The notes under the pieces were generated by a model, which worked only from the letters and a program-made list of their open reading frames with translations, was not told the origin of the DNA and made no database searches. Both the position numbers and the translations under genes were made by a program. 64,000 nt of DNA. Origin: Chamaea fasciata (lineage: Eukaryota; Chordata; Aves; Passeriformes; Sylviidae). Shown here one piece after another: positions 59,745 to 64,000 of this stretch. The stretch is taken from positions 86,943,994-87,007,993 of the forward strand of contig JARCOQ010000003.1 in NCBI GenBank assembly GCA_029207755.1. The letters are read 5' to 3'. How positions within the stretch are numbered: position 1 is the first letter of the stretch; each line of letters opens with the position of its first letter.

Positions 59745-60316
59745 CTTGGCTGCCAAATTCCCACAAAGCCACTCTCTCACTCCCTGCCCTCAGCAGGAGG
59801 AAGTGAGAAAATAAGATGAAAATCTCATGGGTGAAGCTAAAGACAGCTTTACTATTAGTAAACAAAAGCTGCCACAGAAACAAAGAAAAAAAATAGAATT
59901 TATTATATATTTCTGATCAGAAGGAGGTATCCAGACATTTTCTGGTAAATAGGTACTCAGTACATGTAGCAGTTTCTTCAGAAGACCAAAACCTTAGTAA
60001 AGAAATGACCTGTGACCTCCTCTCAGCCCTTTTCCTTAGCTTTTATCATTGAGGATGTTATCATGCGGTATGGGATATCCTTTCAGTCAGTTTGGCTCAA
60101 CTGTTCCAGTTATGTTCTCTCCCAGATTTTTGCCCCACCACCTACTCGCATATGAATGCATGTAGAGGTGTGTGTGACAGCCTAAATGCTGCACAAGCCC
60201 TACTCAGCAATTGCTAAAACACCGGAGTGTTATCAACATCATATCAGCTAAAAATACAAAGCACAGCACTATGTGGACTTCTAACGTTAACTGCATCCCA
60301 GCCAGTTCTGATGTCA
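59745..60316 (-). mobile_element. Solo LTR (about 570 bp), opposite orientation to 58894-59457
   Basis: On the plus strand it reads CACTCTCTCACTCCCTGCCC, AAATCTCATGGGTGAAGC, AAAGACAGCTTTACTATTAG, GGTATGGGATATCCTTTCAG, GTGTTATCAACATCATATCA, AAAGCACAGCACTATGTGG, AACTGCATCCCAGCC. This is the reverse complement of the same LTR group as 53577-54932, and shares its two ends with 58894-59457. Ends are decayed: expected TG and CA termini lie near 60316 and 59745. Frames at 60211-60447 and elsewhere here are by-products. Confidence 0.7.
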
Positions 60317-60559
60317 TCCGCATATTTGTGAATTCATGTTTGATTTGGCAGTGTCACCCTACTTTAAGACAATTAAAGTACCGAGGGAATAATAAATATG
60401 TAGAAAGAAACCTAAGAAAACATAAAGCTCCGAAAACATTATGCTAATTCAATGATTGCTAAGTAGCATTAGCTTTTCTATAGCAAATATTTCAACACAA
60501 ATTTTGCTACTCCCTTTGCATTAAAAAAATAATTTAAAAATTATTCTTTAACGATGTGT

Positions 60560-61045
60560 TTCACAGAATGGGTAAGGCTGGAAGAGACCACAGTAGACCC
60601 CAGTGGATCATCTGTCACAGCCTCTCTGCTTAAGCGGGGGCATCCTAGAGCACATGATTGTGTCCGGACTCTTCTTGAATACTTCCAGTGAGGGAGACTC
60701 CACAGCCTCCCCGGGCAATCTGTTCCAGTGCTCAGTTACTGCAAAGTAAAGAAGTTCTTCTTGATATTCAGGTGGAACTTCCTGTGCATCAATTTCTGCC
60801 CTTTGCCTCTTGTCCTAATGGTTGGCACCACCAAGAAGAGCCTGAAAACATCCTCTTGAAGCCCTCCCTTTAGATACTTATAGACGGTAATGAGGTACTC
60901 TCTGAGTTTTTTCTTCTCAAGACTGAACAGGCCCAAATCTCTGAACCCTTTCTCATAGATTTGCTCCAGTCCCCTAATCATCTTGCCTTCCAATAGCTCT
61001 GCTCTAGGAGAATCATGTCTCTTGTATGAAGGAGCCTTCCTAGAG
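60560..61045 (-). mobile_element. CR1 LINE 3' end with long open ORF2 C-terminus
   Basis: The plus strand starts TTCACAGAATGGGTAAGGCT and follows the reverse complement of a CR1 3' end. On the minus strand an 85-codon stop-free frame (60993-60736) encodes typical CR1 ORF2 C-terminal sequence: KMIRGLEQIYEKGFRDLGLF, SLEKKKLREYLITVYKYLKG and HRKFHLNIKKNFFTLQ. The stop-free stretch suggests a comparatively young copy. It belongs to a CR1 subfamily distinct from the 46182 and 52228 copies, judged by its tail (CACAGAATGG). It is 5'-truncated near 61045, so it lacks the RT core and is inactive. Confidence 0.92.
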
Positions 61046-62227
61046 CAGAGATGTAATTTTATCCCCAGACAGCAAGAAATGAGTTCCTAAAATATTATTA
61101 ATATTTTTTTAAATCAAATGTAAATTATTGCAAAAGCCTGTCCAGAGCTTCAAGCACCCTGCCACAATTAATCATACAATAAATGCAATTAAATCTTCAG
61201 CAAATTAAAACCAATTTCACATGAATGAGATTAGTAAATCAGATGAGAACAGTCTCTATTGATTAGGAACCAAACCAGTATCATTCCAGGGAGACCCTGT
61301 CGCATAGATCTGTATTTTAAATATGCCTGGGAAATCCTTTAATTTGGTCTATACAAGGAATGTGTCCCTCACATTATCCCCCTTTCTTCCCTTCAGCATG
61401 CATAGTTTATCATTATCTTAAGGTGCTCCACACTACACAGTATATGCAATTTTGTCACAAAATTAAGGTAAATAATAGTTTTATACATTTTAGAGGAATA
61501 ACATGATTTTTAGCACTGCATTTGACATACAGAAAAAGACTCTCCAAGTGAATTCCAAACATGTATGCTTTCGTAAAAAAACCTCAAACCAACAAATACC
61601 AAAAACCTGAAACTGACCTTTTCACATAAATGTGGTCTTTTCAATTTGAAAATCCCTCTCCAGTGATCCTTGTTAATGTTGTTAATTATTGCCAACAAAA
61701 AGAGAAGATTTCTTCCAAAGTCTGAAACTATGCACAAAAGGGAAACAGAAATATCACTTTAATTAATTTCTTCTCTCATTTCTCTGGGGGGAAATACCAT
61801 AATCTCTGTTCTGGTCATACCCATATACCCCGCTCAGCAAGTTAGGATCCTTCAGAAAGCCAACTCAAGTTTAAAAAGGGCACAATACAAGTTGTACACA
61901 GAATACTATACCATGTTAGTGTGACAGAAGGAGCACAACCCAACAATTGTTTCCATGTTTTAAACTTTTCTTTGTTTAAAAGGAAACTTATATTTTCATA
62001 TTCTACAGACATGATCAGTTTATGCAAAGAAACCCTTGGAAAGTCAGCATATGAGGATCTTAATTATATCAGTGTCTATGAAAAACTTCAAAAATACCAT
62101 TTATATACTCAAAATTTTGCAAGGTTCCCACATATGACCCAATAAGACTGTTTACCTATGAGACTAAAGACTTATGTATAGGTAAAGTTAAAGGGAGATT
62201 CCATACAGCTGAGAGGGAATGTGCATG
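61046..62227. other. Unique AT-rich interval, no gene seen
   Basis: No exon, repeat or structured element recognised; frames of 61-75 codons look random. Confidence 0.5.
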
Positions 62228-62300
62228 AAATCACAGACTGGTCAAAGTTGGAAGGTACCTTACAGTTCATCTAGTTCTAACCCTCCTGCCATGGAACAGA
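62228..62300 (-). mobile_element. CR1 LINE 3' tail fragment
   Basis: The plus strand reads AAATCACAGACTGGTCAAAG, TTGGAAGGTACCTTACAGTT, CATCTAGTTCTAACCCTCCT, GCCATGGAACAGAAGT: the reverse complement of the last about 70 bp of a CR1. Confidence 0.82.
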
Positions 62301-62748
62301 AGTCCTAATCCTTATATGTACTGCTATAGGTCATAATAGAGGAAATTATAATAGCCTGATCTGAAAAAAATGCAAATTTATAATCTGATATATTTTTTCT
62401 CTGTAGGGTTCTCTCCTGACCTGTTCTATAGCCCTAAGCAGGGATCATACCTCTCAAACAGGAGTCTCTCCTCTCCGAAACTAATTTATGCTGTTTATCC
62501 ACCTTGAGTTTCCACAGGCAAAACATCTTAAGTGTATTTGGTATCAAGCAGAGTTTAAGGTTCCTAGTCTTTTCTTGTTTTGTTTCTATTGTTGTTGTTC
62601 TGAGAGACTGTCGCACAAAAGGACAAAAAGAGCACATAATAATAAGGAATACATAATTCTTACCAGCAAATGGAATTTCTAGTACTTTTAAACTCCTTTT
62701 CTCAATATTTCTTTTACAGGAAAATCTTTGTCATACTTGGGATTTCTA

Positions 62749-62767
62749 CACACACACACACACACAC
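62749..62767 (+). repeat. (CA)n microsatellite, about 9 units
   Basis: Uninterrupted ACACAC run ending at ACTCCC. Confidence 0.95.
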
Positions 62768-62906
62768 TCCCTTACTGGCATATTTAGATAATTTCAGCAA
62801 TAAGAATGTAAGGCTAATTTATTTTACTTTTTCTTACTGAGATACCCTTGAAAAGTTTATTGTGCAAGTCAACATTGTGCAGACATACAACTGACAGTAG
62901 AATTTA

Positions 62907-62930
62907 TTGATATTGATACTGATATTGATG
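62907..62930 (+). repeat. Short TTGATA / TTGATACTGATA repeat
   Basis: Four imperfect hexamer units (TTGATA, TTGATA, CTGATA, TTGATG). Confidence 0.75.
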
Positions 62931-64000
62931 CTTTTAAATTATATTAATCTTATTCTTTTGCCATCTGTGTGGATTTTCAACATTCATTTCCAGATACAAT
63001 TTTATTTTAAAAAATTGTCAGGTGTATAAGGGACAATCCTTATACTGACTGAGAATTTTTTTCTGGAAATTCACACTGCTTAAGGAATATCATTGAGAAT
63101 GCCTTGGGGAAACCATTGCTACCTCATTACCATGTAAATATTCCTTATTCCTGAGTGGGTGAACGGGTTACTGTGAAAGGGAGATAGATTTCTACTCACA
63201 GATTTAATAGGTTAAGGGATTTTTGGAATAATTTCTTGCACCTGAAAGTGATTCTGTATTTTTCCATGTTTTGAAGGTGACCTCTTTTAACCACGTTCTG
63301 CTGCCAGAGGCTCTCTGAAAAACAGGCTAGTTTACTATATGAAAGCTTTCTGAGAGCTTTCAGGTCAGTAAAGGCTTATTCTTTAAAGAGCTGGAAATCA
63401 TTAAAAAAAAATGTCCTCTTTGAAGTACTTCAGAATTTAGTGGGATTTACTATTGTCATAGAGACCTTGCAAAAGAACTGATGTTGAGGCTTTACCTTCA
63501 TATTTTAAAACAAGTAGTTACTAAGAGAAAAGTTACTTGAAACCTGTTTGCTTGGTTTGGATTCTGATCATCTCAGAGCCTTGGGAAGTTAAGATTATCT
63601 ATCTAAACTTGCATTACAAATTACAATGCCAAATAATTTTCATTAGTTAAACATTAAAATTTGGGTTTGGTTTGCTTGGTTTTGTTTTTTTTTTTTCTTT
63701 GAATACAAAATGTGTTTTTTATAAAAAAAATATGTAATGGATATAGATTTGAATCAATTCTCTCTCAAATTATCATCTTAACTCTGTAAAAAGGATTGTG
63801 TTCCATTTCCACTGTCCTTTTACTTGATAATATACTCCAAGCATTCGCCTACACAAGTCATATTAATATCTATACCTCTGTATCTTATGTATATATACAA
63901 AGGAATTTATATTCTAATCTCTTCTTCAGAAACTGAATTACAAGAATCTTATTATTTAAATATTTTAACTCTTTTATTTTACTTTCATTAACCTTTACAT

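Larger units (their letters stand above)
62301..64000. other. Unique AT-rich interval, no gene seen
   Basis: Contains the (CA)n repeat at 62749-62767, a short TTGATA-type repeat at 62907-62930 and a T-run near 63685-63697. No exon recognised up to the window end. Confidence 0.5.

Noticed and set aside
1..64000. CRISPR arrays, bacterial operons, tRNA or rRNA genes
   Set aside because: No regularly spaced direct repeats with unique spacers, no ribosome-binding-site/gene packing, and no cloverleaf or rRNA-like sequence was noticed; the window is vertebrate in character.

Overview
The window looks like intergenic or intronic DNA from a bird. The main reason is its repeat content. There are about a dozen fragments of the avian LINE CR1 whose 3' ends carry the diagnostic octamer-like tail (ATTCTATG, or its reverse complement CATAGAAT). 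There are also several solo LTRs of the avian endogenous-retrovirus type, with TG...CA ends, short terminal inverted repeats, TATA boxes and AATAAA signals. The base composition is AT-rich, with no operons or ribosome binding sites and no dense long reading frames, which excludes a prokaryote. I found no convincing exon of a host protein-coding gene and no rRNA, tRNA or CRISPR array. Family names are from memory of consensus sequences; no database was searched.

Layout. 1-2.6 kb: A/C-rich tract, then three abutting CR1 fragments. 2.6-6.6 kb: unique AT-rich DNA. 6.6-12.7 kb: a mosaic with a CR1 scrap, a frameshifted minus-strand reading frame of unknown origin (7022-7376), two copies of a GC-richer repeat I cannot name, two very old CR1-L3-like fragments, one younger CR1 fragment between them, and an old LTR piece. 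12.7-17.5 kb: mostly unique DNA with one CR1 tail. 17.5-18.8 kb: a 629-bp solo LTR and a third copy of the unnamed repeat. 18.8-37 kb: mostly unique DNA with microsatellites, a near-perfect 22-bp hairpin (32142-32191) and a 397-bp compound polypyrimidine microsatellite (28145-28541). 37-38.3 kb: a CR1 copy whose 5' part appears inverted. 38-46 kb: unique DNA, an A/C-only tract and two LTR fragments. 46.2-47.25 kb: a CR1 lacking its middle. 51.8-56.3 kb: LTR fragment, CR1s, and one LTR inserted inside another LTR with a 5-bp target duplication. 58.9-61 kb: two related LTRs in opposite orientation, then a fairly well preserved CR1 3' end. The rest is unique.

There is no set of genes working together here. 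The recoverable biology is the history of retroelement insertion (ancient CR1-L3-like, later CR1, LTRs, nested LTRs), microsatellite growth, and a few structured or possibly regulatory unique segments. Most reading frames over 60 codons are chance frames, low-complexity translations or remnants of CR1 reverse transcriptase. I did not see an undescribed biological system. The items most worth checking are the unassigned frame at 7.0-7.4 kb, the three-copy unnamed repeat and the 32.1-kb hairpin.
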